Shown here: in pieces, positions 1 through 12,069 of the stretch
How positions within the stretch are numbered: position 1 is the stretch's first letter
Layout of the letters: the number at the start of each line of letters is the position of its first letter
Source of the DNA: Metarhizium brunneum
Lineage: Eukaryota > Ascomycota > Sordariomycetes > Hypocreales > Clavicipitaceae
Direction: 5' to 3'
Assembly: GCF_013426205.1 (NCBI RefSeq)
Contig: NC_089422.1
Span: 248,001 to 312,000, forward strand
DNA length: 64,000 nt
Position numbers and translations under genes: made by a program
Notes under the pieces: model-generated
Database searches by the model: none
The model's input: only the letters and a program-made list of their open reading frames with translations
What the model was told of the DNA's origin: nothing

Positions 1-2946
1 AGTGTCTTGAACAACTCGGCAACATTCATTCAACCCTCTGCCATGACAGCCATGGCCTAGACTTAACCTGCGGACTACACGGGCCTCAACAGTCCATCCC
101 GGAAGAATGGATGGCCCTGCTGGCCAAAATAATTCATACATCTCAAAATCTCACCATCACTAGTGAACAGACCGCTCGTAATTAAAGTGTCTGATAGCCG
201 CTGCTCCTCCGTACGGAGTACAAGACGAGCAAATGCGACATAATGTCCGCAAGTCATGTCTGCCCCCTCGAACAACTGCGGTTTCAAAGCACAGGTACCG
301 GACGTAAGTGCGGTCGTCGATACTTGGCTACGCCACCACCACAGTAGGATTCTTCAGTCAAGTATTTACACACCCTGCATCTTTGCCGTGCCACGACATC
401 TCCCAGGCCTCAGAGCTGTGGCAAACCCGAATCAGAACAAGCGGCGTGTCTAGGATTGTGTGGCAAGCCACCAGCCAACACTTTCTACCATCGCTCGGCT
501 CTGGCTTACATGTGAATGTGACTCCAACAAATGCGTCACAGGCCAATCTGCTCTGGGCCGCCTCGTATTTGTTCTTGTTCATGCGGCCCGTTGCCCGTTG
601 CTTTGCTCTGCTTATCATTACTGGTTTTTTTTTTGCCAGCTCCGGACTCCAGCCCAGAAACGATCGATTTGGAGCCGATACTGGCACACCCCAAAGGCTC
701 CGTCCTTGTGCGTTGCTAGTTCCAATAACGTCTTGCCGTCGGCCGCGTGAGCACAAGACCTTGGCAGTTCACAAGTTCTGCTGCGGATCCCCCGAACATG
801 TTCCAGTGTACAAAGTTCTGGTTTTTTTTCTTGGTTCATCCATCGGCTTCGAGGGCTAGGTTCTTGACGGGCCGGGAGCAAGCGCAAGAAGTAGAAATAT
901 AACCCTGGGATCCGGTGCTGTGACCCTTCGTTATGGGTTTTGCCCTACTGGTTGTAGACGAAAATAAATACACGGAGAACTTTTCGACAGATGACGCCTT
1001 GACCAGAAGACCAGAATACCATATTCAGGCTCTGGGTCTCTTGGCTCAATTTCTACCTCATATTTAAGCTACGGACTTCTCTATAAACTGCATGTGGCTC
1101 ATGAAAAAGCTTCGCTTCCTTGAGGCCATGCAGCCCATTCCTCGTTGAAGAACAGAGTATCCTGTACCAGGAGTGTATCCTTTGTTCCCAGACATCTCGT
1201 ATTTCCTTCTCACTGTCCAACAAGACCACCATCAAGTGAAACTCACGTTGCAGTGCAGCGATCTGCACGCTCGTCCATCGCCGACCATGGAGAATACACG
1301 AAGCATCTTGAATCTCAGAACCAGACGGAGAATTAGGCGCTTGGCCCACCAAAGAATAGCCTTGCGGGCTCGAGACAAATGGGAGAGTTGGTTGGGCAGC
1401 ATCAATACTTTGGTGGTACGGAGCACATGCATCAAAATGCCTTTGACATGACTTACTAGTTGTTGTAGATTTTGTGTTCAAGGTCTCCCTAACAATCTGT
1501 CCAGGTTTGCCCCAGTTTGGCCTCTTCCTACCGACAACGAAAACTCGTATGGCTCAGATCCACCCCCGGCCATCCAACCAGTCGACTGAACATGACGATC
1601 GAAGTAATGTCTTTTGTCCAATGATGTCATCTTTAAATTTAAAACTTGCTGTCCAGACTCCATATAGACTCGCGAATGGATCACGTCTTGGCATTGGATT
1701 CATCTTCCTCTAACCCAGATACGTGCGCTGGCCCATTTCATGTCTGTGCCGAAAGGAGACGTACGAGTTGTGTATTGTCCGCTGGCCAAGTGTGCGTATC
1801 GAATTGCTTCTGGTAGAAGTGAGAACGGGTATATGAACTATAGTCTTCTTCGTAGCTCTACTCTTCTAGTGTCAAAACCGCGCTTAAACTCATGGTTTGG
1901 CTGGGCAATGTTCACACTGATCATGACTGTCAGGGAAACTCCCATTACTAGCAGATCAAATGGGCTCATTATGCATCAGGTCCAAGTTCACCAACGAAAC
2001 TCCTCGTTGCTATCCATCTCCATTAGGGTCATATAAACATGTCCAAGTCTGCTTGTTTTTATTATAAAATCTCACGCACTCGTGCGTCTTACCCTAGACC
2101 GTGGAAGGGCCTTTTTTTATTCACAGGTTCTTGACTGGTTCGAGCATGCTATTGTAGTTCCTGAGACTGCAGACTCGTGGCGTTTTGTGCTTCATTTATT
2201 AAAAAGGCACGTTCAAATTCGGTGATTTCACTGCATTGATATTTATGCTGAAAACCCGAAAAAAAAAAACGCTAACTCATCTTAGTATTTTGAGGTTCAC
2301 CTTCGTACAAACCGAGCAACAGCTAATGCGCAGGACACACTTCTCGCAGGTTGGATAACCCCGGACTAGAAAATTGAATACTCGGTCGTGTCAAGGTTGC
2401 TCATACTTAAGCAAGTTGACATCTTGCTACGGGGCTTGGGTGGGAGGCAATACCTGTACCTGCGGAGTACAGTACTTAAGTACCTAGGTAGGTAATAACG
2501 TGCCCACCCTCACTGGTGCCACCTAACGCCACAATTCCCGGGCCGCCGTGGAGGGGGTTGACAAATACCTAAAGTACCAACCTCCAAGTACTTAAGTATG
2601 AAGGTACTTTATGTTTGAACGACTCTGCCAATTTACCTTGTAACACTTCATCTTCCTCGGCCTGTACTGTTGTGCCCAAAAAAACGTTCAGCGTCTCGTC
2701 AAGTTGTTGTCGGGAGCACGGACCACTCTGGCCACACATTGTGGCTGGGATCAATCTGACTGTAAAGCTGATCACGTGGTGGTCCTGCTCCAACCCTCAG
2801 GGCTATGGTTATCCAAGTAGCTACCCCCTACCCCTAGCCTTGAGACTCGAGACTCAAGTCAATGAAACAACAACTGAGTACAGCAACAATGCCAGTTCCA
2901 ATTTCATATCAGTTATGCTGTATACTCTTATCCATCAAGTACGAAT
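1..2946. other. Intergenic, no gene recognised
   Basis: I see no convincing gene here. Open frames up to about 180 codons exist on both strands (for example 308-859) but none shows a recognisable domain, a consistent intron pattern or a sensible N-terminus. The stretch around 2455-2620 is rich in short TACCTAGGTA / AGTACTTAAGTACC type palindromes, a low-complexity pattern common in promoters of Sordariomycetes. It may be the upstream region of the phosphotransferase-like gene that starts at 2947. Confidence 0.6.
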
Positions 2947-4418
2947 ATGCAGGACCCTAGTAGTTCTCTTTCTTCCAAGTTCTTCGGCCAGCTATGTCGC
3001 GCTCGGCCGGAGATTAGTATGTCAGAGACTGAAACTGGCGGAACCGATGATCAAGCATTTCCCATCGTTACCGAGGACCAACTCAGTCAAGCAAAGAGAA
3101 ATTTTATCAACTCGCTAGACTCTGATGCAGTCTGCGCTCTGGCATCAAGATACAACAATGGCCAAACGTGCAGAGTTGTGAGGAAGGATAACGGCAGTTT
3201 CAACGGTTGTTTCTTTGTCGAGTTTGAGCAGGATGAATCCCAGTGGATAGTCAGGATTCCGATCGAACCCTCTTTCGGCGATCCCTGGGACAAGCTGTTG
3301 AGCGAGATAACCACTTTGCAGTAAGTGCTCTTTAACCTCCGATTTGAGTTGCTACTAATAGATGCAGATTTCTCGAGCGCAAAACTCTGATCCCTGTTCC
3401 TCATGTTCGTGCGTACGGCCGTGATGCTAAATTGACCGAATCCAGCTCTGGAACGCAGATGTATCTCATTGCAGACTTCATACCAGGCGAACCATTGGAT
3501 AAGAAACTTTTATTTCAAGCCGACGACGAAGCCCGACGAAAATTTTACGCTCAGCTCATTGACATCTTAGCTGAGCTCAGAAAACTCGAGTTTACATCAA
3601 TAGGGTCCCTGATGCCGGATCCTAATCATAGCACGCATCCTATTTTGGGTCCTGTCATGTCCATGTCTGCTACCACGCTCCGACTGCCCGCTCTGCCGAC
3701 CCTCGAAACGGCCAAGGAATACATGGAATATCAATTTGGTCTCGTGTCAAGCTTTTTTGTGCAGCCAGTTGCCGACCATGCAACCGAGGACATCCAAGCA
3801 GAAGTTTTCGCACTAGACGGAATGAAGCGTATCTTCGATGAGCTTATCGATTCTGAGTTGAACGCAGGGCCTTTTGTACTGAGTCACTTGGACCTACGGA
3901 GTCACAACATCATCGTGGACCAGGATTTGCAAATTCGTGGCATAATCGACTGGGAGTTTGCCACTACGGTTCCACTGCAAGTCTTTACCCCGCCGTCGTG
4001 GATTACCGGCCATGATTCAATCTCAACGAACAAGCAGATACATGCTGAGTTTCGGAGTGTTTTGGATGAGAAGAGCGAAACTAACAGGCTTTGCAAACAA
4101 CTCAGAAAGGAATGGTATGGCCTGGGTCCCTACCCAACAGATGTGGCATTTTGCGTTGCTCATGTTCTACGCTGTCCGACTGACGCCACCGACATTTTTT
4201 GTGATTTTTTTGCTCATAAACATTCCGACAAGCCTCTGGATGATGTAATAGCTGAATTCTTTGACAGAAACCAGGCTCTTGCATCTGAGGTGCGGCGTCG
4301 GACGGAACAGTGTGAGCGCTATACCCAGTACTTGAAGCAGCACGGCCTATATGAGACCGAGGAGGACAGATTGCTAGCGCAGTCAAAGGCCCTGAAAGAG
4401 AAATGGGGCTGGTCATAA
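2947..4418 (+). CDS. APH-type phosphotransferase-fold protein
   Basis: Two exons, 2947-3320 and 3368-4418, joined across a 47-nt intron (GTAAGT donor, GCTACTAAT branch region, GCAG acceptor), give 474 residues. The C-terminal half carries the two hallmarks of the aminoglycoside phosphotransferase / choline kinase fold: the catalytic-loop motif HLDLRSHNII (Asp as base, Asn as metal ligand) and, about 12 residues later, the metal-binding IIDWEF. This marks a small-molecule or protein kinase-like fold of the large fungal APH family, usually cytosolic and with unknown substrate. An alternative start at 3019 (MSETETGG) would give 450 residues and avoids a Ser-rich leader. It has no functional neighbours. 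I am sure of the fold, not of the substrate. Confidence 0.85.
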
Positions 4419-7361
4419 GACTGCTACCGCTCTGTATTCGGTGTTTAAGTGCATTCCGGTCTATACATCGAGTAGCTTGTCCACCACTGTGGCTCTCTCT
4501 CTTGCTTCTGCAGGTCAAGTATTTCTACACAAGCCCGATATTCCCTTCTTTTCTCGCTTGTTTACGTGACATCCCTCCAATTTCCTCGGCAGACTTCGGC
4601 TGGGTCTTGCTTCTTTTTCTTCTATTTCTTGCACTAGATGTACTCCCTGCCATCTGACTTGGATTTGCCTGTCCGATACTGCTGATGTAGTCGAGAATGT
4701 CTTCCAACTCCCGTTGCTCTAATGCCACCGCCGCCATTATTTGGCTCATTCTCTCCTTGAACTTGCCACGTTTGGAGGGTTCACGTACATAAAAATCATT
4801 TTCCAAGTATATTTTATTATTATTATCAAGATATTATTAATGCGGCTATCACGAGATAGCTTTTGTTAGCGTACCGCGATAAATGATACCCACAATAAAA
4901 GCACGGTGCTAAGCCGCGAGCCGTGCCCAAAAACCAACTTTGGTCAAAAGATGGACTTTTTTTTGGGCACGACAGTAGAATTGTCCGCAGATAAGATGCT
5001 AAGCTGGATTACAAGACGCATGCGCCTCCGAGACAATAGATCTCAGGACACCTCTAACCGGCAAGCCGTCAAGTAGAAACCTGTTCCCCCAACAGGCTGT
5101 ACCACCTGCCTATGCGAGCAATCTCGCAACACTTGTATCTGATGGTGCTTCAGGGCATGCGCGCGCGACTATTACCCGCGCGGTGAAACGAGGAGCGGAA
5201 ACCCACGCAATAAAAGCAACGCGCAACACCAACACGAGACCAGACTGGAAAGCAGCCTCGCGAGCTGATCAATATCTGCGCGCTGGCTGCAGCAACATGC
5301 AAGCCTTACCCGGACAAGGTCGGTACGGGGGATTACTGCTTGGCCCCAACGTCCAACGGGGCACAATGTTTCTCGAAGCTCCTTTGTCGCATCCCCTGAC
5401 GCCAAGGGAGTCCCACCGTCGAGGCCGGAGGATGCCCACGTTTTGCTGCCCAGAAACAAACATGCGAGGTAAAAAAAGGCCACGCGAGCAAGTTCCGCCC
5501 AGCCGGGCCCATGCAGTCCCTTGGCGGACCAGAGACACAATCTGAGATGAGACGTTATCCCCGAGCCGTCGAGGCAGTGCTCAAGAGTTCGGCCGAAAGG
5601 CTCAAGTCTACGTCCCCATCATCAAGGGCTGCCCCCTGAGTTGCGGGATCCGCGAAGGGGCGGGTTGTGTGGCATGTGCCATGACCGAGCATTGTCAGCA
5701 AGGGTAAGCGCGATTGAGCATCAATGATGGGTTACCAGGCTGGAATAAGCGCATCATGCAGCTGCCGGGAAGTTGGCACGTTCTGCCAACGGCTTCGCCA
5801 CGGGGTCAGACTGGGAGAGCCGACAAGATGACATGGTGGAGCAAAAACTGCGGGACCAGGGCATCTCGAAATCGCGATAAGCGGACCGCTGGGGTGAACT
5901 TGACGGAGGGACCGAATGGATGAAGAGATGCATACATAGCTTGCGTGGCCCTCTTCCAGCCAAAGGGGGGGCCAAAACGGATGAAGATGATGCTGCGAGG
6001 GAAAAGGGCCACCAGACGGCCTAAAAACGAACTCTTGCATGCTCGGCTGCGTGCCACCGCCCGCTGCCAAACAGCCACCCCCGTCCTGGGCAGCATTTGG
6101 AATTGGACGCTTAGGCGCCGGGCGCTTAACTGCGTGGCAGGGATGGAGATCCTTCCGCGCCAAAGCATTCAGCCCTCAACTCGGCATACCCATGTCTGGC
6201 GCTTACCTAGGAGCTGAGTTGTGGCCTCAAGCGAGCGGCGCAACAAGCATGTTTTGGGAGCTTGGCTCCATGAGGCGTCATCTTTTAACCTTTCCTTGCT
6301 TGCTTTCTTGCAGAATCATCGACTTTGGGGACTTCCAAAGCCCCTGTCGGAACAGCCCAGCGCCGTGAGGTATTGGGCGGATGAGGTCCGGTATGGGAAT
6401 CAAATGCGGCTGACAGTGTTTGTTGGCGGCCGGCCGGGGAAATGCTGCCATATCGCAGGACGATCAGTGTGCCTTGAGGATGGCGCGGATGCTCAGGCCC
6501 CCGAACAACGGGCACGCCTGGTCAACCCAAGGAGAACAGAGCCACGTTCCCCCATTATGCAGGGATCATCGAGTATATGGGCCTGAAGAAAACCTCCAGA
6601 CCGGCGGGAAGCTCGGGAGCGCCCGATCAAGCTCTCGCCTTCGGGAAGCCCAGAGAAAATAGGGGGCTTCTGGAATACAACACCTTGACGTGAACAAGGA
6701 AAAGGGCTGAGCCCAGTTTCACTCTTGCGGGCTTTCCTTCTGACCACGGGAGAAGGCACATCAAGCACCATCTAGGCAAACCGTCTTGGCGAAACCCCAT
6801 TCCACCTCTTTGAAAGCTGCCAAGGCGTTCAGGATTCCCCCTTTTGCTCATGTCAGTTGTGCTTCCACCGCCCCCCTACTCTCTTCGGTTGGTGTTGTAC
6901 GGATCCCGAACATCACGAGGCATTCTGTCGAGACTGCGTGGGCAACGGGGGCCAAAAGTAAAGGGCTGCGTCATGTTCTGTACGTCTTTTCCTTGGCCGA
7001 TATACAGAAAGGATCAGTCTCATATCATCGCGGCCGATGCAATTTGTGCCTCTTGAAAACTCTGTCATCACATCTCATTCATCTACGCCCCCTTGTCTGA
7101 GGCAAGCAAGGCCCGAGTCTTCTGCTGCAAAATCCCATTCCACCAGGCTGAACGACGTACAAAGACAACCGTCTATCCCAAATGACTGAGGATGGGCCGT
7201 CGACCAGGAATCCCATAAATGCCGCGCACCGGCTCCTGTCCAGAAACAAGTCTTCAACAAGACCGCCATCAACAGGACGCCAGACAAACAGAGTGAGAAA
7301 AACGACGCCCAACAGGACAAGTCTACGGTTGACCTTGCCAGACGTGCCCGACTTCCCCATC
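4419..7361. other. Intergenic, GC-rich stretch with no recognised gene
   Basis: The part from about 4800 to 4870 is AT-rich with a short run of ATT repeats. From about 5150 to 6750 the sequence is GC-rich and open in several frames at once, but the translations are rich in Arg, Pro, Gly and Trp, lack motifs and overlap on both strands, as chance open frames in GC-rich DNA do. The last few hundred bases are the 5' flank of the small gene at 7362. Confidence 0.5.
4525..4806 (-). CDS. Possible small unknown protein (doubtful)
   Basis: A 93-codon open frame reads a charged, Lys/Arg- and Glu-rich polypeptide: a helical N-terminal half (MSQIMAAVALEQRELEDI) and a basic low-complexity tail. I do not recognise it. 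It overlaps no other gene and lies just 3' of the phosphotransferase gene on the opposite strand. It could be the end of a decayed gene or chance. Confidence 0.15.
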   Translation of the reverse strand: MENDFYVREPSKRGKFKERMSQIMAAVALEQRELEDILDYISSIGQANPSQMAGSTSSARNRRKRSKTQPKSAEEIGGMSRKQARKEGNIGLV

Positions 7362-7961
7362 ATGGCCCCTAAGAAAGCCACCAGAACGAGCTGGACGGTG
7401 AGTCACCCCCCCAGGAGTGTTCCTCTCCTTCTTCCCACCTTCAAACGCATCTGACAAGCCCGCAAGCCCCCGCAGCCGTCGGTGTCGCAGCTCATCGAAA
7501 CGCTCAACGCGCACCGCGTCAACACGCTCACGGAACTCGTGCGCATCGAACGCATAGCCGGCAGCTGTGCGGATCCCCACGACGCCGCGGCCTTCCAGCA
7601 GCCCATGACCCGGGCGTGGATTCACTACGTCACGTCGCACCAGCTCGCCAGCTCGCTCCTCGGCCTGACGCCCAACTACCCCATGACGGGGGACGTGGTG
7701 CGCGACGCCTACAGCCGCGTGCGCGAGGACCCCGCGAGCAACCGCAGCTGGAACCTGGCCTGGCTATGCCTGACCAAGATGAAGGACGACGGGCTCCTGG
7801 CCGCCTACGCGGCGCTCGAGGCCATGAAGCCCGCCATGTGGGGGGGCAAGATGCCCTCGGCGGCCGACGTCGCCCAGCTGGCGAACTGCTTCGAGTCGGA
7901 GTGGACGGCTGCCGTGGACATATTGCTGAGGCACTGGGAGAGGTCGCCCACTTGGTATTGA
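7362..7961 (+). CDS. Small unknown protein
   Basis: Exon 1 (7362-7397) encodes only 12 residues, MAPKKATRTSWT. A 78-nt intron (GTGAGT donor, CGCAG acceptor) separates it from exon 2 (7476-7961), which continues in frame to a stop, giving 173 residues. The body is mostly helical with GC-rich codons like the confirmed genes nearby, and contains several Trp and Ala-rich helices ending in LLRHWERSPTW. I recognise no domain, signal peptide or membrane segment. The open frame extends upstream of 7362 in the same phase, so a longer N-terminus beginning at 7182 is possible, but the ATG at 7362 is the first that gives a compact product. It is convergent with the MFS transporter gene. Confidence 0.6.
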
Positions 7962-8294
7962 GGGGCCTTGGGGGGCCTTGAGGACCTCTTTTCTTTTTGT
8001 CTTGGGATTTTGTGTATAGACGGTGGGCATTGGCTGAAGCAAAATATGGTGTTGGCAGACGTGGATGAACAAAAGCAAGGAGAAAAAAAACACGTGGCGT
8101 CGAAATTTGGTGCATTAGGACTTGACGGACCGCCCTTCTATTGTGTGAATAAGAGTTCTTTCCTCTTACGTAGCTTTGACGGAACAATACAACAGTACGT
8201 TTTTTTGTATTTGATGCCTCGTGGGGCTCAGATATGTACTAGTCATGCCGCGTAGCTCGCAGCGATGCAGAGAGTCGGATATAGGCTCTACCCC
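7962..8294. other. Short convergent intergenic spacer
   Basis: About 330 bases between two tail-to-tail genes. It presumably holds both 3' untranslated regions. I see no conserved structure in it. Confidence 0.6.
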
Positions 8295-10153
8295 CTAAGC
8301 TGTCTCGGCCTCGTCGTCGTCGTCTGACCAGTCTTCGCTCTCGAGTCCTTCCCCCCGAATAAACATGGAGACGCCCCAGCCCACCAATGCCAGACCACCA
8401 AACAAGCTCCATGAGAGAGCCTCCCCCTTGGGTCGAATATTGACCGAGAGGGTGAAGAGGCCGCCCGACACAAATGGGCCGAAACTGCGCCCCAGAGCGG
8501 ACAATGTCTGAGCAACACCGTTTAGTGTGCCTAGGCTGGCGTGCGACGGCGCAGAATTGGTAATCTGATTGCTGGTTAGTACTAGGAGGGGCCTCAAAAG
8601 GGGGGTGGTCATCAGGGGAGGTTGGATCCCGACGATGCAGCAGTGAAACTTACAAGCAGCATTACGCTCGACAGTCCACCGACGGCGCAAATATTCTTCA
8701 AGATCAGGACCATGGCCAGCTCGGCGAACAGCCACAATCGGCCGCTGCCGATGTTCAACGGCGGATCGTCATCAAGGTAGCCCACCCAGGGCATCAGAAT
8801 CATGCTGACGCCGAGCCCGAGCAAGGCGTATCGGTACGAGCCCAAGTTCCCAATCTTGGACTTGATGGACTGGAAGAGAAAGGCCTGAAACGCAATGGTG
8901 GCAAGACCAGCGGCGCTGAGACTGAAGCCAATCTTTTTGGGGCTCAGGTCACGGCCGGCCGGCGCGGGGGCGGATGCAAAGATGGGATACAGGCTGTTGA
9001 AGCTGATGTTGGAGAGCTGGAAAACGAGATACGTGGCAAGGAGGATGATGGTTGTCCGGTTGAGCAAGTCTTTCCAGACAGGCCTGCCACTGACACCACC
9101 GTCCTTGACATCGTCTCCATCAGTGTCGGCATCGTCTTGGTCGACAGAGGATGATGTCGATGAGCTAGACGATAGGAGCGGCTGCTGCGAGGCCGAAGCC
9201 TCTGCCAAGCGCGAGCTCCAAGACGCCCTGCGGTCCCCCGGTTTGCCGGAACCGTCGACCCACGCGACAAGACGGCTGATCCAAGCCGGTCTCCAAGGGC
9301 TCTTGCCCGACTCGTCGAGCGTCTCCTCGAACCAGATTCCAACCACGACCACGCTCGCAGCCAGCATCGCTGCGCCGAGGACGTTGGGCCCGAGATATGG
9401 GTACTCGGACCCCATCTTGTTGACCAGAAGACCCCCGAGCGCGGGGCCGGTGATGCTGCCCAGCGAGTAGATGACGGGCAGGTAGGTAAAGGCCCTGCTC
9501 TGGTTCGACCGGTCGGTGACTTCGCCCAGGACCGTCGGGACACAGGCCGCGTTGCCGTTGAGCATGCCCATCAGCGCGTGTATCACCACCATTTGCCAGT
9601 ACTCCTTGCAAAAGCCAAACACGCAGAAGCAGCCCATGAGGGAAAAGGTGCCCGCCACCAGCACCGGCTTACGGCCCACGATGTCCGAGGCGTACCCCCA
9701 CAGGAAGTTGGTGGACAGCTGGGCGAGGGCAAAGGCGCTCGCCAGCAGGCCTACGTACAGGCCGTTCTCGCCGCCGGGCACGCCGGGCATGGAAGCCACC
9801 ATCTCCGGCAGATAGGGCCCGATGGAGTTGAGGGCCGTCTGCTCGGACAGGGACAGGAACGCCAGCAGCAGCAGCTGCCGCACGGGCAGGGGCGTCTCGT
9901 CGTCCTCGCCGCTGGCGGACGACTCTGTAGACTCGGAAACGGCATCCTGGCTGGGGACGGGGGGGGGGCCCAGCGGCGTCTTGGGCGGCTGCACCGGGAA
10001 GGTCTGGTATTTATGCGTCGACGACTGCCGGCGGAACGAGCCCAGGGTGGGAATGGGAGCGCCGGCGTGGAACGAGCCAGAGGAGGCCGTTCGGTCGGAG
10101 ACGTGGTGCTTCGAGTGGATGACCAGTTGGGGCCGGCTGGGATCTCTGGTCAT
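8295..10153 (-). CDS. Major facilitator superfamily transporter
   Basis: Exon 1 (10153-8654) and exon 2 (8564-8295) are joined across an 89-nt intron (GTAAGT donor, TACTAACC branch site, ATCAG acceptor), giving 589 residues. After an unusually long, Ser/Pro-rich cytosolic N-terminus of roughly 90 residues come the first helices, with the MFS signature loop GYASDIVGRKPVLVAG between TM2 and TM3. A charged cytosolic loop with poly-Ser/Asp (SSSSTSSSVDQDDADTD) separates the two six-helix halves. Exon 2 contributes TM11-12, beginning ITNSAPSHASLGTLNG, and ends in an acidic tail. The layout resembles the fungal DHA1-type or ZIFL1-like drug/H+ antiporters of the plasma or vacuolar membrane. Substrate is unknown. 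The next gene, a flavohaemoglobin, runs the same way, 656 bp upstream. Confidence 0.9.
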
Positions 10154-10809
10154 GATGGGCGCGCGGAGGTGCGGACTGGTGGTTTCGCACCATGCGGGTG
10201 AGGTTGAGAGTGAGACGCGCGATGCTTCTTGGCTGGGACGGGGGACGGGGGCGCGGGTGACTGGTGAAACGAATGACGCGCAGCTGCAGATCGCGTCGGC
10301 ATGCCGCGATGAGGAGTCGATTATGCAGTCAGTGGCATGGTAGCGCCTGGCGGTTTTTGACTTTCACAGCCGAGGGGGAGACGATGCTGCGCTCGACGAC
10401 AGAGCCGGGAGGTCAATACATATGTCCGGTGACTGTACGGGAGGGCAAAGGGCTAAATGCGAAAAAAGGAAAAACATCTGCTGAGCCGTGTCTGTAGGTT
10501 TGGATGATGGCGGGTGATTATTGGACGACGTCACCAGTCGTGGTGGGAATGGTACGCGAGGGGGACGCTAGACCAAATTGGGCGAGGGAGGATTTCTTGC
10601 TGTTGTCCCAGTCATCATAAAACTTTGTCGACCAATATTGTATAGGGTGATTGAAGAAGAAATGAATGAACCCCTGTTGCATACCTACATACAAAATGCG
10701 CCAATCTTGCATAAAAAATTGAAAACCAGTGCAACATGGTATATTCTACAATCTACATCTATGATGGTACAAGACATGCTAAAACGCTCAACAATGCACA
10801 CTTTTGCCC
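10154..10809. other. Intergenic spacer
   Basis: This holds the 5' flank of the MFS gene and the 3' flank of the flavohaemoglobin gene, both on the minus strand. Nothing else is visible. Confidence 0.6.
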
Positions 10810-12069
10810 CTAGACATCTCCCGTCCTAAAGACCTCGAGATGCACCTTGTCCACATGGACCCCCTTGCTCGTCAACTCGTCCCTCATCTTGATCATCCAC
10901 TCCTCCGGGCCGCAGAGGTAGTACTCTGCCGTCTTGTCGTCCAAGTACAGGGCGCCCTCCTCGGCAAGCTTGTCAATGTCCATTGAGCCAGCAAAGTCGT
11001 AGTGCCTGCCCTCCTCGTCCACGTCCTTGATGTTCTTGACGAACAGGGCGGACCGGACGTTGCGAGCGGAAGCAGCCAGGTCGCGGATATGCTTGCCAAA
11101 GCACACCGAGTGGGCGTGACGAGCGGCATGCGCCCAGGTGACGGGCCTCTCGGCATTGGACGACTTCATAATCGAGTCGAGGATGGACATGAGCGGCGTG
11201 GCACCGACGCCGGCCGACAAGAGGACGACGGGGGCGGTGGGAGAAACGGCGGCGTCGTCAAAGAAGAACTCGCCGCGCGGCGGGCTGACGTTGACGACGT
11301 CGCCGACCTGGTACCGGTCGTGCAGGCGGTTGCAGACGATGCCCGAGACCCTGCCCTCGGCGAGGTCCTCGGTGGTGTAGGGCTCGATGGCCTCCTTCTT
11401 GACGGACACGCGGTACTGGCTCATGCCCTCCTCGGGCGCGACGCTCAGGCTGAACTGGCGGTTCTGCAGGAGCCCGTCCAGCTCGGGCAGGGGGATCTGC
11501 AGCGAGACGTACTGGCCCGGGCGGAAGGCCGGCAGGGGCTTGCCGTCGACGGGCTCCAGGTAGACGCTGATGATGTTGTCCGTCTCGACCTCCTTGGCGG
11601 CAATCTTGAAGGGGCGCCAGCCCTGCCACGCGCCCGCGTCGCTGTAGAGCTGCTTCTCCCGCTGGATGAAGATGTCGGCGAGCTGGCCGTAGGCGGCGAT
11701 CCAGGCCTCGGCGATCTCGGGCGTCAGCGCGTTGCCGAGAACCTCTGCAAAGGCGCCGACCAGGTACTTGCCCACAATCGGGTACTGGTCGGGCTTGATG
11801 AAGAGCGAGGCGTGCTTCTGGGCGATGCGCTCGACGGCGCCGCTCAGCTTGGGCAGGTCATCAATATAAGCGGCGTAGGCAAAGACGGCGTTGGCCAGGG
11901 CGGCGGACTGGGCGCCGCTCTGCTGGTTCTTGAGAGAAAAGTAGTTTTTTAGCTCTGGGTGGGCGCTGAGCATGTTCTTGTAGAAGGTGGTGGTGATGGT
12001 TTTGCCATACTGCTTGACCACGGGCGCCGTCGACTTGACCGTGGCGATCTGCTGGGCGGTAAGGGCCAT
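10810..12069 (-). CDS. Flavohaemoglobin (nitric oxide dioxygenase)
   Basis: An intronless 419-residue protein with the full flavohaemoglobin plan. The N-terminal globin domain includes RIAQKHASLFIKPDQYPIVG, where the His is the proximal haem ligand. It is followed by a ferredoxin-reductase-type FAD domain with the RxFS motif NRQFSLS, then an NAD(P)H domain with AGVGATPLMSIL and the C-terminal YYLCGPEEWM. The family oxidises NO to nitrate using O2 and NAD(P)H, protecting the cell from nitrosative stress. I start at 12069 (MALTAQQIATVKS), where homology begins. The frame stays open to an ATG at 12150, which would add 27 residues without globin character but could act as a targeting leader. No targeting signal is evident in the short form, so the enzyme is probably cytosolic. 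Confidence 0.95.
   Translation of the reverse strand: MALTAQQIATVKSTAPVVKQYGKTITTTFYKNMLSAHPELKNYFSLKNQQSGAQSAALANAVFAYAAYIDDLPKLSGAVERIAQKHASLFIKPDQYPIVGKYLVGAFAEVLGNALTPEIAEAWIAAYGQLADIFIQREKQLYSDAGAWQGWRPFKIAAKEVETDNIISVYLEPVDGKPLPAFRPGQYVSLQIPLPELDGLLQNRQFSLSVAPEEGMSQYRVSVKKEAIEPYTTEDLAEGRVSGIVCNRLHDRYQVGDVVNVSPPRGEFFFDDAAVSPTAPVVLLSAGVGATPLMSILDSIMKSSNAERPVTWAHAARHAHSVCFGKHIRDLAASARNVRSALFVKNIKDVDEEGRHYDFAGSMDIDKLAEEGALYLDDKTAEYYLCGPEEWMIKMRDELTSKGVHVDKVHLEVFRTGDV

Noticed and set aside
308..859. 183-codon open frame near the left edge
   Set aside because: Cys/Ser/Phe-rich with no domain, and overlapped by equally long frames on both strands.
5172..6662. Cluster of overlapping open frames in GC-rich sequence
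   Set aside because: All six frames are open for 60-140 codons with Arg/Pro/Gly-rich translations; this is a compositional effect.
8895..10343. Long open frames antisense to the MFS transporter
   Set aside because: Shadows of a clear membrane protein gene; no helices or motifs of their own.
11002..11952. 316-codon open frame antisense to the flavohaemoglobin
   Set aside because: Same cause: GC-rich third positions; Val/Leu/Gly/Asp-rich shadow with no domain.
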